Positions 46,296-55,018 of a stretch of DNA of 64,000 bases are shown here, in pieces (position 1 is the first letter of the stretch; every line of letters begins with the position of its first letter). Source of the stretch: an uncultured Coprococcus sp. (lineage in GTDB: Bacteria; Bacillota; Clostridia; Lachnospirales; Lachnospiraceae); assembly GCA_934277375.1 (NCBI GenBank), contig CAKQTZ010000003.1:62001-126000 (forward strand), written 5' to 3'. The notes beneath the pieces were generated by a model that did not search any database, was not told the origin of the DNA, and saw only the letters and a program-made list of their open reading frames with translations. Position numbers and translations under genes: made by a program.

Positions 46296-47966
46296 ATGAT
46301 GACAGACATTGAAATTGCACAGAAGGCTGAGATGAAGCACATAAGGGAGGTTGCTGCAAAGCTCGGTATATCAGAGGATGACCTTGATCTTTACGGAAAG
46401 TACAAGGCAAAGCTCTCAGATGAGCTTATAAAGAAGGTTGAGGGCAACGAGAATGGAAAGCTTATCCTCGTTACAGCTATCAATCCAACACCTGCAGGTG
46501 AGGGAAAGACGACTATCACAGTTGGACTTGGAGAGGCTATGGGACAGCTTGGCAAGAAGGCAGTTATCGCGCTTCGTGAGCCATCACTTGGACCATGCTT
46601 TGGAATCAAGGGTGGTGCAGCTGGCGGCGGATATGCACAGGTAGTACCTATGGAGGATCTCAACCTCCACTTTACAGGAGATTTTCATGCAATAACATCT
46701 GCGAACAATCTTCTTGCAGCCATGATGGATAACCATATCCAGCAGGGAAATGCACTCAGAATAGATGTGAACAGAATTGTATTCAAGAGATGTATGGATA
46801 TGAACGACAGAGTCTTGAGACACACAGTTGTTGGACTTGGAAAGCGTGTTGACGGAGTACCTAGAGAGGACGGATTTGTCATCACAGTTGCATCAGAGAT
46901 CATGGCTATCCTCTGCCTTGCAAGCGATATGAAGGATCTCCAGGAGAGACTTGGAAGAATAATAGTTGCATACAACATGGACAATGAGCCTGTAACAGCA
47001 GCAGATCTCAAGGCTGTAGGAGCTATGGCGGCGCTCTTAAAGGATGCCATCAAGCCAAACCTTATCCAGACGCTTGAGCATACACCGGCAATCGTACATG
47101 GTGGACCATTTGCAAATATAGCACACGGATGTAACAGTGTAATGGCTACCAAGACAGCATTGAAGCTTGCAGACTATGTCATTACAGAGGCTGGTTTTGG
47201 CGCGGATCTCGGTGCTGAGAAGTTCTTTGATATAAAGTGCCGTATGAACAACCTTAAGCCGGATGCGGTGGTTCTGGTTGCGACAGTAAGAGCTCTCAAG
47301 TACAATGGCGGAGTTGCAAAGGCAGATCTCGGAGAGGAGAATATCGATGCACTTAAGGCTGGTATAGTAAACCTTGAGAAGCATATTGAGAATCTTCAGA
47401 AGTATGGCGTTCCTGTTGTAGTAACCCTGAATAGATTTGTCACAGACAGCCAGGCAGAGCTTGACTTTGTCAAGAAGTTCTGTGAGGATAGAGACTGCGA
47501 TTTTGCCCTTGCAAATGTATGGGAGCAGGGTGGCAAGGGTGGTATAGACCTTGCAAATGCAGTGCTTAATACCCTGGAGAACAAGAAGAGTAACTTCAAG
47601 GTGCTCTACGATGACAGCCTTTCAATAAAGGATAAGATAAAATGTATTGCAACAGAGATATATGGCGCAGACGGCGTTACATACAGCGCAGAGGCCAGTA
47701 AGGCCATCGCCAAGATCGAGGAGATGGGATTCGGCAACTTCCCTGTATGTATGGCAAAGAACCAGTATTCTCTGTCAGATGATCCAAAGAAGCTTGGAAG
47801 ACCTACAGGATTCGATATAAATATCCGTGAGGTATATGTAAGTGCAGGAGCAGGATTCGTGGTAGCGATTACCGGAACGATCATGACCATGCCTGGACTT
47901 CCAAAGGCTCCGGCTGCAGAGCGGATCTATGTGGATGATGACGGCAAGATCGTAGGATTATTCTAG
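46296..47966 (+). CDS. fhs: Formate-tetrahydrofolate ligase
   Basis: A 556-residue Fhs. P-loop is TPAGEGKTT; also conserved are [31 protein letters not shown] and [13 protein letters not shown]. It forms 10-formyl-THF from formate, THF and ATP, feeding purine synthesis or acetogenic one-carbon metabolism. It is followed by folD, so both steps lie next to each other. GGAGG ribosome site. Codon bias indicates high expression. Confidence 0.98.
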   Translation: MMTDIEIAQKAEMKHIREVAAKLGISEDDLDLYGKYKAKLSDELIKKVEGNENGKLILVTAINPTPAGEGKTTITVGLGEAMGQLGKKAVIALREPSLGPCFGIKGGAAGGGYAQVVPMEDLNLHFTGDFHAITSANNLLAAMMDNHIQQGNALRIDVNRIVFKRCMDMNDRVLRHTVVGLGKRVDGVPREDGFVITVASEIMAILCLASDMKDLQERLGRIIVAYNMDNEPVTAADLKAVGAMAALLKDAIKPNLIQTLEHTPAIVHGGPFANIAHGCNSVMATKTALKLADYVITEAGFGADLGAEKFFDIKCRMNNLKPDAVVLVATVRALKYNGGVAKADLGEENIDALKAGIVNLEKHIENLQKYGVPVVVTLNRFVTDSQAELDFVKKFCEDRDCDFALANVWEQGGKGGIDLANAVLNTLENKKSNFKVLYDDSLSIKDKIKCIATEIYGADGVTYSAEASKAIAKIEEMGFGNFPVCMAKNQYSLSDDPKKLGRPTGFDINIREVYVSAGAGFVVAITGTIMTMPGLPKAPAAERIYVDDDGKIVGLF

Positions 47967-48031
47967 AATACCAATTTGGCGGAAACGTTCAATAATATAC
48001 AATTATTTAGATGTTCCAGGAGGACAAATAC

Positions 48032-48874
48032 ATGTATAAACTTATAGATGGTAAGGTTATATCAAAACAGATAAAAGATGAACTTAAGGATAAGGTAGCT
48101 GAGCTTAAGGCTGATGGCGTTGAGATATGCCTTGCAGTTATCCAGGTCGGCAATGATCCGGCGTCATCTGTGTATGTTGGCAATAAGAAAAAGGCCTGTG
48201 ATTACATAGGTATAGGTTCTCTGTCATATGAGCTCCCTGAGGAGACGACAGAGGATGAACTTCTTGATCTTATAGAGAAACTCAATACGGATGACAAGGT
48301 AAACGGAATACTCGTACAGCTTCCACTTCCAAGGCATATAGATGAGGATAAGGTCATAAAGACTATCTCTCCGAAGAAAGACGTGGACGGATTCCATCCG
48401 ATGAGTGTTGGAGCGCTCAGCATAGGACAGCCGGGATTTGTATCGTGTACACCGGCAGGAGTAATCCAGCTCATCAAGAGGTCCGGAATCGAGATAGAGG
48501 GCAAGGAGTGTGTAGTACTCGGCAGAAGCAATATAGTCGGCAAGCCAATGAGCATGCTGCTGCTCCGCGAGAATGGTACAGTGACCATATGCCATTCGAG
48601 GACAAAGGATCTCAAGTCGGTATGTAAGCGTGCTGACATACTTGTGGTGGCTATAGGAAAGCCAAAGATGATAGATGCATCTTACATCAAGGAAGGTGCT
48701 ACGGTTATAGATGTGGGAATCCACAGAGATGAGAACAATAAGCTCTGCGGTGATGTGGATTTTGAATCAGCCAAGGAAGTTGCTGGAGCCATAACTCCTG
48801 TGCCTGGCGGAGTCGGTCCTATGACTATAGCCATGCTGATGTCAAACTGCGTGGAATCGGTCAATATAAATTAA
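48032..48874 (+). CDS. folD: Bifunctional methylene-THF dehydrogenase / methenyl-THF cyclohydrolase
   Basis: A 280-residue FolD. AGGAGG at 48018-48023 fits ATG 48032 (MYKLIDGK), so the upstream ATG 48011 is not used. Conserved blocks: VGNDPASSVYVGNKKKACDYIGI with active-site Lys and Tyr, QLPLPRHIDEDKVIKTISPKKDVDGFHP, GRSNIVGKPMSMLL and PGGVGPMTIAML. It interconverts 5,10-methylene-, methenyl- and 10-formyl-THF. It follows fhs, a natural pathway partner. Confidence 0.97.
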   Translation: MYKLIDGKVISKQIKDELKDKVAELKADGVEICLAVIQVGNDPASSVYVGNKKKACDYIGIGSLSYELPEETTEDELLDLIEKLNTDDKVNGILVQLPLPRHIDEDKVIKTISPKKDVDGFHPMSVGALSIGQPGFVSCTPAGVIQLIKRSGIEIEGKECVVLGRSNIVGKPMSMLLLRENGTVTICHSRTKDLKSVCKRADILVVAIGKPKMIDASYIKEGATVIDVGIHRDENNKLCGDVDFESAKEVAGAITPVPGGVGPMTIAMLMSNCVESVNIN

Positions 48875-48899
48875 AACATACAGGATAGATGGAGAACAA

Positions 48900-50213
48900 A
48901 TGAAAGTATTACTCATATCGTTAGGATGCGACAAGAATCTGGTTGACAGTGAGATTATGCTCGGACTGCTCAGCAAAGCTGGTCATCAGCTTACAAATGA
49001 TGAAAATGAAGCTGATGTTATAGTGGTAAATACCTGTGCATTTATAAGTGATGCAAAGGAAGAAAGCATAAACACCATAATAGAGATGGGAAAGCTCAAA
49101 AAGACAGGAAAACTCAAAAAGCTTATTGTTGCAGGCTGTCTGTCCCAGAGATACAAGAATGAGATATTGGAGGAACTGCCTGAGATAGATGTTATCATAG
49201 GCGCTACAAACTATGATAAGATAGTGGAGGCGATCGGTACCGATGAGAATTCTATAGTAGACGATATCAACTATACGCCTGCACCGGTGTCGGACAGGAT
49301 AGTCACAACAAATGCGTCCATGGCATATCTTAAGATAGCAGAGGGTTGTAATAAACTGTGCACTTATTGTATAATACCTCACATACGAGGAAGATATAGA
49401 AGTGTGCCTATGGACAGCCTTGTGGCATCGGCATCCCAAATGGCTGCGGATGGCATAAAAGAGCTTATACTTGTCGCGCAGGAGACGACACTGTATGGAG
49501 TTGATCTGTATGGTGTAAAGAAGCTTCCCGAACTTTTAAATAAACTCAGTGAAATTGATGGAATTGAGTGGATAAGACTGCTATACTGTTATCCAGAGGA
49601 GATAACCGATGAACTGATATCGGTTATGGCTGAAAATAGTAAGGTGTGCCATTATATAGACATTCCTATACAGCATTCCGAGAATGCGATACTGAAGAGG
49701 ATGGGGAGGAGAACAAGCCGTGAGGATATAGTTGAGCTTGTATCCAGACTCAGATCGGCTATGCCGGATATAGCGATCAGGACAACTCTTATATCAGGAT
49801 TTCCGGGAGAAACCCAGGAGCTTCATGATGGTCTTGTGGATTTCGTTGATGAATGTGAGTTTGACAGACTTGGAGTTTTCACTTATTCTCCAGAGGAGGG
49901 AACACCAGCAGCTGAATATGAGGATCAGGTTGACGAAAAGCTTGCGGTAAAATGGCGCGATGAGATCATGGAGCTTCAGCAGGAGATATCTTATGAGAAG
50001 AATATGGGTATTGTTGGTACAGTACAGAAGGTTCTGATAGAGGGATATCTGCCTGAGGAGGATGTATATGTGGGAAGAACATACAGGGATGCGCCGGATG
50101 TTGACGGCATAGTCTTTGTGAAGGCTCCATATGAACTTATATCTGGAGCATTTGTGGATGTCAGCATTACCGAGGCTAACGAATATGATTTGACGGGAGT
50201 GATAGTAGAATGA
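48900..50213 (+). CDS. rimO: Ribosomal protein uS12 methylthiotransferase RimO
   Basis: A 437-residue RimO. The UPF0004 domain carries Cys10, Cys46 and Cys80, ligating the auxiliary cluster. The radical SAM domain has Cys150, Cys154 and Cys157 (CNKLCTYC), and a TRAM domain ends the protein (VLIEGYLPEEDVYVGRTYRDAPDVDG). The segment IPHIRGRYRSVPMDSLV favours RimO over MiaB. It adds a methylthio group to Asp88 of S12. The stop overlaps the pgsA start (ATGA). Confidence 0.95.
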   Translation: MKVLLISLGCDKNLVDSEIMLGLLSKAGHQLTNDENEADVIVVNTCAFISDAKEESINTIIEMGKLKKTGKLKKLIVAGCLSQRYKNEILEELPEIDVIIGATNYDKIVEAIGTDENSIVDDINYTPAPVSDRIVTTNASMAYLKIAEGCNKLCTYCIIPHIRGRYRSVPMDSLVASASQMAADGIKELILVAQETTLYGVDLYGVKKLPELLNKLSEIDGIEWIRLLYCYPEEITDELISVMAENSKVCHYIDIPIQHSENAILKRMGRRTSREDIVELVSRLRSAMPDIAIRTTLISGFPGETQELHDGLVDFVDECEFDRLGVFTYSPEEGTPAAEYEDQVDEKLAVKWRDEIMELQQEISYEKNMGIVGTVQKVLIEGYLPEEDVYVGRTYRDAPDVDGIVFVKAPYELISGAFVDVSITEANEYDLTGVIVE

Positions 50214-50734
50214 ATTTACCAAACAAACTGACAATATTAAGAGCTATAATGATTCCATTCTTTCTTGTCTTTCTGTATATGTCAGCGGGATGGGCAAAGT
50301 GGGTATCCCTTGGAATATTCATAGTGGCATCACTCACGGACATGCTTGATGGCAAGATCGCAAGGAAATATAATCTGGTTACTAATTTTGGAAAGTTTAT
50401 GGATCCTCTTGCAGACAAATTACTTGTATGTTCTGCGCTTATAGCACTATCAGATCTTGGAAGGATTCCGGCATGGATAGTAATAGTTATAATAGCGCGA
50501 GATTTTATTATAAGTGGGTTCCGACTTATTGCTGCAGAAAAGGGAATTGTCATAGCTGCAGGATGGTGGGGAAAGATCAAGACTACGGTTCAGATGATTA
50601 TGGTCGGATTCCTTATAGCTGATCTCAGCGTATTTTACATTCTAGATCAGGTGCTTATCTATCTTGCACTTGCGCTTACTATCATTTCGCTTGTAGACTA
50701 TCTGTATCACAACAGGGATGTCTTGAAGGACTAG
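50210..50734 (+). CDS. pgsA: CDP-diacylglycerol-glycerol-3-phosphate 3-phosphatidyltransferase
   Basis: A 174-residue PgsA with five hydrophobic helices. The CDP-alcohol phosphotransferase motif D-G-x2-A-R-x8-G-x3-D-x3-D reads DGKIARKYN...FGKFMDPLAD, complete. MNLPNKLTILRAIMIP is the usual N-terminus. It makes phosphatidylglycerophosphate, the first committed step to phosphatidylglycerol. It overlaps rimO by 4 bases. Confidence 0.96.
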   Translation: MNLPNKLTILRAIMIPFFLVFLYMSAGWAKWVSLGIFIVASLTDMLDGKIARKYNLVTNFGKFMDPLADKLLVCSALIALSDLGRIPAWIVIVIIARDFIISGFRLIAAEKGIVIAAGWWGKIKTTVQMIMVGFLIADLSVFYILDQVLIYLALALTIISLVDYLYHNRDVLKD

Positions 50735-50909
50735 ATAATATTAAAAATTATAATTCAACGGGGAATTGGGGTATACTTTAATTTAGATGAAGTTTGCACT
50801 GGTTCCCTGTTTTATTGTCTGGGGAGAAAATGGCTGGACAGTGATAAGCACATTAAATAAATAACGACAAAAACGCCGGTATCTCTTTTGTCTGTTTTTT
50901 CGATTTTAC

Positions 50910-50938
50910 TTGAAATATGTAGGCAAAGGCATTACAAT
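50910..50938 (+). promoter_or_regulatory. Promoter of the decarboxylase operon
   Basis: TTGAAA (50910-50915), 17-base spacer, TACAAT (50933-50938). The expected start site is about 50945, with a 55-base leader. The intergenic stretch 50735-50909 shows only a weak, long-loop inverted repeat (CGGGGAA/TTCCCTG) before TTTTATT that might end the pgsA transcript. Confidence 0.75.
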
Positions 50939-50955
50939 TATACTCGGCGAAAATT

Positions 50956-50971
50956 GGACTATATATAGTCC
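50956..50971 (+). promoter_or_regulatory. Perfect 16-bp palindrome just after the promoter, probable operator
   Basis: GGACTATATATAGTCC is a perfect palindrome about 11 bases downstream of the expected start site. Its position fits a repressor site. Without a T run or loop it is not a terminator. The regulator is unknown. Confidence 0.55.
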
Positions 50972-50998
50972 TAAAATAAATTAAACGGAGGGCTAAAA

Positions 50999-52414
50999 AT
51001 GAGCAACACACCAAGCTTGTCAGCAAGTGATAGAATTTCTATGTTACTTGATGACTCAAGTTTTGTTGAAATCGGTGCATATGTAACTGCTAGAAATACA
51101 GATTTCAACATTCAGGACAAGGATACTCCAAAAGACGGTGTTATTACTGGTTATGGAGTTATCGATGGCAATTTAGTTTATGTTTACAGCCAGGATGCAA
51201 AGGTACTCGGAGGATCTATCGGCGAGATGCATGCCAGAAAGATTTCTAACCTTTATGACATGGCTATGAAGATGGGGGCACCGGTTATCGGATTGATCGA
51301 CTGTGCTGGTCTCAGACTTCAGGAGGCTACAGATGCACTCAATGCATTTGGCGAGCTTTATCTCAAGCAGACGCTTGCATCAGGTGTGATTCCACAGATT
51401 ACAGCTATATTTGGAACATGTGGTGGTGGAGCCGCTATCATTCCTAATCTTACAGATATTACATTTATGACAAAAGATAATGCCAAGCTCTTTGTCAACA
51501 GTCCAAATGCTCTCGATGAGAATCGCGTAGAGAAGCTGGACACAGCAGCTGCTGAGTATGCAGCTAAAAATACAGCAAATGTCGATGTTGTATGTGATTC
51601 AGATGCAGACGTTCTCGGCGCTATCAGAACTCTTATAGAGCTTCTCCCATCCAATAATGAGGATGAGAAGGATGGAGCTGTATGTGAGGATGATGTCAAC
51701 AGAATTATTCCTGATCTTGCATCCAAGGCAGGTGATGTGAAGGCTGTTATTGCTGATATCACAGACGATGAGTTTGTATTTGAACTCAAGAAAGATTTTG
51801 CAGATGACGTTGTAACAGCTTTTATCAGAATGAATGGTGAGACAGTAGGTGTTGTAGGAAATCAGAAGGATGTACTCACAACAGCAGGTGCTTACAAGGC
51901 AGAGGATTTTGTAAAGCTTTGTGATTCATTCAATATTCCAGTCCTTACACTTGTCAATGTTAAGGGATTTGCTGCAACAGTAAAGGAAGAGAATACTATA
52001 TCAAAGGCAGTTGCAAAGCTTACTTATGCATATGCTAATGCTACAGTACCAAAGGTAACAGTAATGCTCGATAAGGCTTATGGTACAGCTTACACAGTAA
52101 TGTGTTCAAAGTCTATCGGCGCTGATGTGGTATTTGCATGGCCTAAGTCAGTTATAGGAACAATGGATCCTGAGATGGCTGTAAAGATCATGTATGAAGA
52201 TGAGATTGCAGCTGCTTCTGATAAGCTTGCCTATATCAAGGACAAGAAGGCTGAGTATACAGAGGCTCTTTCCGGAGCGCTTTCAGCAGCAAGAAGAGGA
52301 TATGTAGATGATATTATTGAGCCGGATGCTACGAGAAAGAGAGTTATAGCAGCATTCGATATGCTTTTTTCAAAGAGTGAGGACAGACCATACAAAAAGC
52401 ACGGAACAATATAA
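50999..52414 (+). CDS. Biotin-dependent carboxyltransferase, MmdA/12S type
   Basis: A 471-residue acyl-CoA carboxyltransferase of the MmdA/PccB/12S group, in the crotonase-like fold. N-terminal half has GVITGYGVIDGNLVYVYSQDAKVLGGSIGEMHARKI and GLIDCAGLRLQEATDALNAFGEL, followed by the oxyanion loop IFGTCGGGAAIIP. C-terminal half has VGVVGNQ and the conserved PKSVIGTMDPEMAVKI. It is slightly shorter than MmdA. In methylmalonyl-CoA decarboxylase or transcarboxylase this subunit moves CO2 between acyl-CoA and biotin; the exact acyl-CoA is not determined. First gene of the operon; SD CGGAGGGC. Confidence 0.88.
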   Translation: MSNTPSLSASDRISMLLDDSSFVEIGAYVTARNTDFNIQDKDTPKDGVITGYGVIDGNLVYVYSQDAKVLGGSIGEMHARKISNLYDMAMKMGAPVIGLIDCAGLRLQEATDALNAFGELYLKQTLASGVIPQITAIFGTCGGGAAIIPNLTDITFMTKDNAKLFVNSPNALDENRVEKLDTAAAEYAAKNTANVDVVCDSDADVLGAIRTLIELLPSNNEDEKDGAVCEDDVNRIIPDLASKAGDVKAVIADITDDEFVFELKKDFADDVVTAFIRMNGETVGVVGNQKDVLTTAGAYKAEDFVKLCDSFNIPVLTLVNVKGFAATVKEENTISKAVAKLTYAYANATVPKVTVMLDKAYGTAYTVMCSKSIGADVVFAWPKSVIGTMDPEMAVKIMYEDEIAAASDKLAYIKDKKAEYTEALSGALSAARRGYVDDIIEPDATRKRVIAAFDMLFSKSEDRPYKKHGTI

Positions 52415-52429
52415 AGGAGTGACAACTTA

Positions 52430-53380
52430 ATGGAAAAGATAATAAAGAAAAAGTTATTATTGATAGTTTCTATGTTAGCTGTTACATTCGCGCTTGCAGG
52501 CTGTTCATCATCGAACAAGGAAGTTAGCTTCAAGTATAATCCAGACGACATGGCACAGTATGCTCAGACATACGCTAAGCAGTGGATCGGTATCACAGAA
52601 GTTGAACAGGTATACAATTATGCTGTTGAGAACGGAACAGATGCAGGACTCACTGAAAGTGATATAGATGCTATCAAGGTATTCTCAACTCTTGAAAATG
52701 ACTATGGTAAGTTCATAGATTTCAAGTCAGATTATACTTATGAGGAAGTTGATGACAAAGTTGTTGTGAGCATGTACGCAGAGTGTGCGGACAAGGAAGC
52801 TATTGTTAAGGCAACATTTGTAGACAATTCAGTAGTATACGAATACAGCAAGTATGGTTATATGAACCAGAATGGTGTATCAGAGGCTGACGCAGACAGT
52901 TACCTCACATCCAGCGGTATATATCCATATAAGATATCTGAATTCGAGATCGCAGCGAACCAGACTATGAAGGATAAGATGAAAGATGCTGGAGCAAATA
53001 CTGTTATCGGAATGGGTATAGTGTTTATTGCTTTGATATTCATTTCATTTATCATCTCACTTCTCAAGTATGTACCTGCTCTTCTTGATAAAGAGACAAG
53101 AGAGAAGAGAAAGGCTGAGAAGGCAAAGAAAGCTCAGGTGGCTGCAAATGCCGAAGCTACATCAGGTGATGACAACAAGCCGGCCCAGCCTGCTGCTCCT
53201 GCCGGAATAGTTGATATAGTCAACACAGCAACAGGAGAGAGTGCAATGGACGACAGTGAGCTCGTAGCTGTAATATCAGCAGCTATCATGGCATCCCAGG
53301 GTGGCAAGACAAGAGTTCGCGTAAACTATCCAAGTAATGATAAACTGGTAGTAAGACCAAGAAGAAAGAATAAGAGATAA
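52430..53380 (+). CDS. Lipoprotein-OadG fusion (decarboxylase gamma/delta subunit)
   Basis: A 316-residue protein with unusual architecture. A lipoprotein signal with lipobox LAGC (Cys25) is followed by an extracytoplasmic domain (30-185, DUF3887-like). A transmembrane helix (191-213) and an OadG-like cytoplasmic tail come next: charged KETREKRKAEKAKKA, Ala/Pro linker, then MDDSELVAVISAAIMASQ and RVNYPSNDKLVVRPRRK. OadG subunits stabilise the alpha-beta complex of Na+ decarboxylases and are usually under 100 residues. The extra outside domain is the odd part. Confidence 0.82.
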   Translation: MEKIIKKKLLLIVSMLAVTFALAGCSSSNKEVSFKYNPDDMAQYAQTYAKQWIGITEVEQVYNYAVENGTDAGLTESDIDAIKVFSTLENDYGKFIDFKSDYTYEEVDDKVVVSMYAECADKEAIVKATFVDNSVVYEYSKYGYMNQNGVSEADADSYLTSSGIYPYKISEFEIAANQTMKDKMKDAGANTVIGMGIVFIALIFISFIISLLKYVPALLDKETREKRKAEKAKKAQVAANAEATSGDDNKPAQPAAPAGIVDIVNTATGESAMDDSELVAVISAAIMASQGGKTRVRVNYPSNDKLVVRPRRKNKR

Positions 53381-53400
53381 TTAGTAGGAGGATAATTGTT

Positions 53401-53778
53401 ATGAAGAATTATAGAATCACAGTTAACGGAACATCATATGATGTAGCAGTTGAAGAATTATCAGGTGGCGCAGCACCAGCAGCAGCTCCTGTAGCAGCGG
53501 CACCAGCGCCAGTAGCAGCCCCTGCACCAGCAGCAGCTCCAGCGCCAGCAGCAGGCGGAGCAGGAAGCATCAAGGTTTCATCACCTATGCCAGGAAAGAT
53601 TCTTGCAGTTAAGGCAAATGTCGGCGATGCAGTAAAGAAGGGTCAGGTTATCCTTATCCTTGAGGCTATGAAGATGGAAAATGAAGTTGTTGCTCCTGAA
53701 GATGGTACAATCGCAAGCATCGATGTTACAGTAGGTGCCAGTGTTGAGTCAGGCGATACACTTGCAACTCTTAACTAG
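53401..53778 (+). CDS. Biotin carboxyl carrier protein of the decarboxylase
   Basis: A 125-residue biotin carrier (1.3S/MmdC/GcdC type). N-terminal MKNYRITVNGTSYDVAVEEL is followed by a flexible Ala/Pro linker (23-54). The biotinyl domain is complete with Lys91 in EAMKMENEV, the biotinylation site. It carries CO2 from the carboxyltransferases to OadB. SD AGGAGG. Confidence 0.95.
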   Translation: MKNYRITVNGTSYDVAVEELSGGAAPAAAPVAAAPAPVAAPAPAAAPAPAAGGAGSIKVSSPMPGKILAVKANVGDAVKKGQVILILEAMKMENEVVAPEDGTIASIDVTVGASVESGDTLATLN

Positions 53779-53854
53779 TTTGCTAAGTAATATGAACTGT
53801 ACACAGGATCTTTACAGTAAGATCCGAATAAATCTTATAGGAGGAAACAACTAA

Positions 53855-54985
53855 ATGGGCAGCACAATAGTTGACGTTTTGACAAATTTAGCTAATCAGA
53901 CCGGTTTTGCAAGCCTTGACTGGAAAAACTATGTTATGATCCTCATAGCATTCGTATTCATGTACCTTGCGATCGGAAAGGGCTTTGAGCCACTTCTTCT
54001 TGTCCCTATCTCATTTGGTATGTTTCTTGTAAACATGTTCCCAGATATTATGGCAGAGGGCGGCTTGTTACATTATTTTTATCTGCTTGATGAGTGGAGT
54101 ATCTTACCTTCACTTATATTCATGGGTGTAGGTGCCATGACAGACTTTGGTCCGCTTATTGCGAATCCAAAGAGCTTCCTGCTTGGTGCTGCAGCTCAGT
54201 TCGGTATCTATACAGCTTATTTCCTTGCATTCCTTATGGGATTCAATGGCAAAGAGGCTGCAGCGATATCTATCATCGGTGGTGCAGACGGTCCTACATC
54301 AATCTACCTTGCCGGTAAGCTCGGCATGGGTGGAACACTTCTCGGACCTATAGCAGTTGCGGCATATTCATATATGTCACTTGTACCTGTTATCCAGCCA
54401 CCTATCATGAAGGCTCTCACAACTAAGAAGGAGAGACTTGTAAGAATGCCACAGCTCAGACCTGTAACAAAGATCGAGAAGATCCTCTTCCCAATCATCG
54501 TTACTCTTGTGGTAGTTCTTATTCTTCCAACAACAGCTCCACTTGTTGGTATGCTGATGCTTGGTAACCTCTTTAGAGAGTGCGGCGTTGTCAAGCAGCT
54601 CACAGAGACAGCTTCAAACGCTCTTATGTATATCGTAGTTATCTTACTTGGTACTTCAGTAGGTGCTTCTACAAGTGCAGAGGCATTCCTTAAGGTAAGT
54701 ACCCTCAAGATCGTATTGCTCGGACTCATCGCGTTCGCTGTAGGTACAGCAGCCGGAGTTCTCTTCGGTAAGTTAATGTGCTGGGCAACAAAGGGCAAGG
54801 TTAATCCGCTTATCGGTTCAGCTGGTGTATCAGCCGTTCCAATGGCAGCCAGAGTATCACAGAAGGTTGGATCACAGTATGATCCTACAAACTTCCTTCT
54901 GATGAACGCTATGGGACCAAACGTTGCAGGTGTTATCGGTACAGCCGTAGCTGCAGGTACATTCCTTGCAATATTTGGAATTTAA
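53855..54985 (+). CDS. oadB: Na+-transporting decarboxylase beta subunit
   Basis: A 376-residue OadB/MmdB/GcdB with about nine transmembrane helices. Family markers: GVGAMTDFGPLIANP, then GGADGPTSIYLAGKL, whose Asp is a Na+-binding residue in the oxaloacetate decarboxylase. The C-terminal VSAVPMAARVSQKVG and NFLLMNAMGPNVAGVIGTAVAAG match. It decarboxylates carboxybiotin while pumping Na+ out. TAGGAGGA ribosome site. Confidence 0.96.
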   Translation: MGSTIVDVLTNLANQTGFASLDWKNYVMILIAFVFMYLAIGKGFEPLLLVPISFGMFLVNMFPDIMAEGGLLHYFYLLDEWSILPSLIFMGVGAMTDFGPLIANPKSFLLGAAAQFGIYTAYFLAFLMGFNGKEAAAISIIGGADGPTSIYLAGKLGMGGTLLGPIAVAAYSYMSLVPVIQPPIMKALTTKKERLVRMPQLRPVTKIEKILFPIIVTLVVVLILPTTAPLVGMLMLGNLFRECGVVKQLTETASNALMYIVVILLGTSVGASTSAEAFLKVSTLKIVLLGLIAFAVGTAAGVLFGKLMCWATKGKVNPLIGSAGVSAVPMAARVSQKVGSQYDPTNFLLMNAMGPNVAGVIGTAVAAGTFLAIFGI

Positions 54986-55018
54986 TCAGAATTTATATAA
55001 TTATAGGAGGACGATAAA

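Noticed and set aside
47967..48031. Possible tetrahydrofolate riboswitch before folD
   Set aside because: The 65-base gap is too short and no pairing resembling the class was seen.
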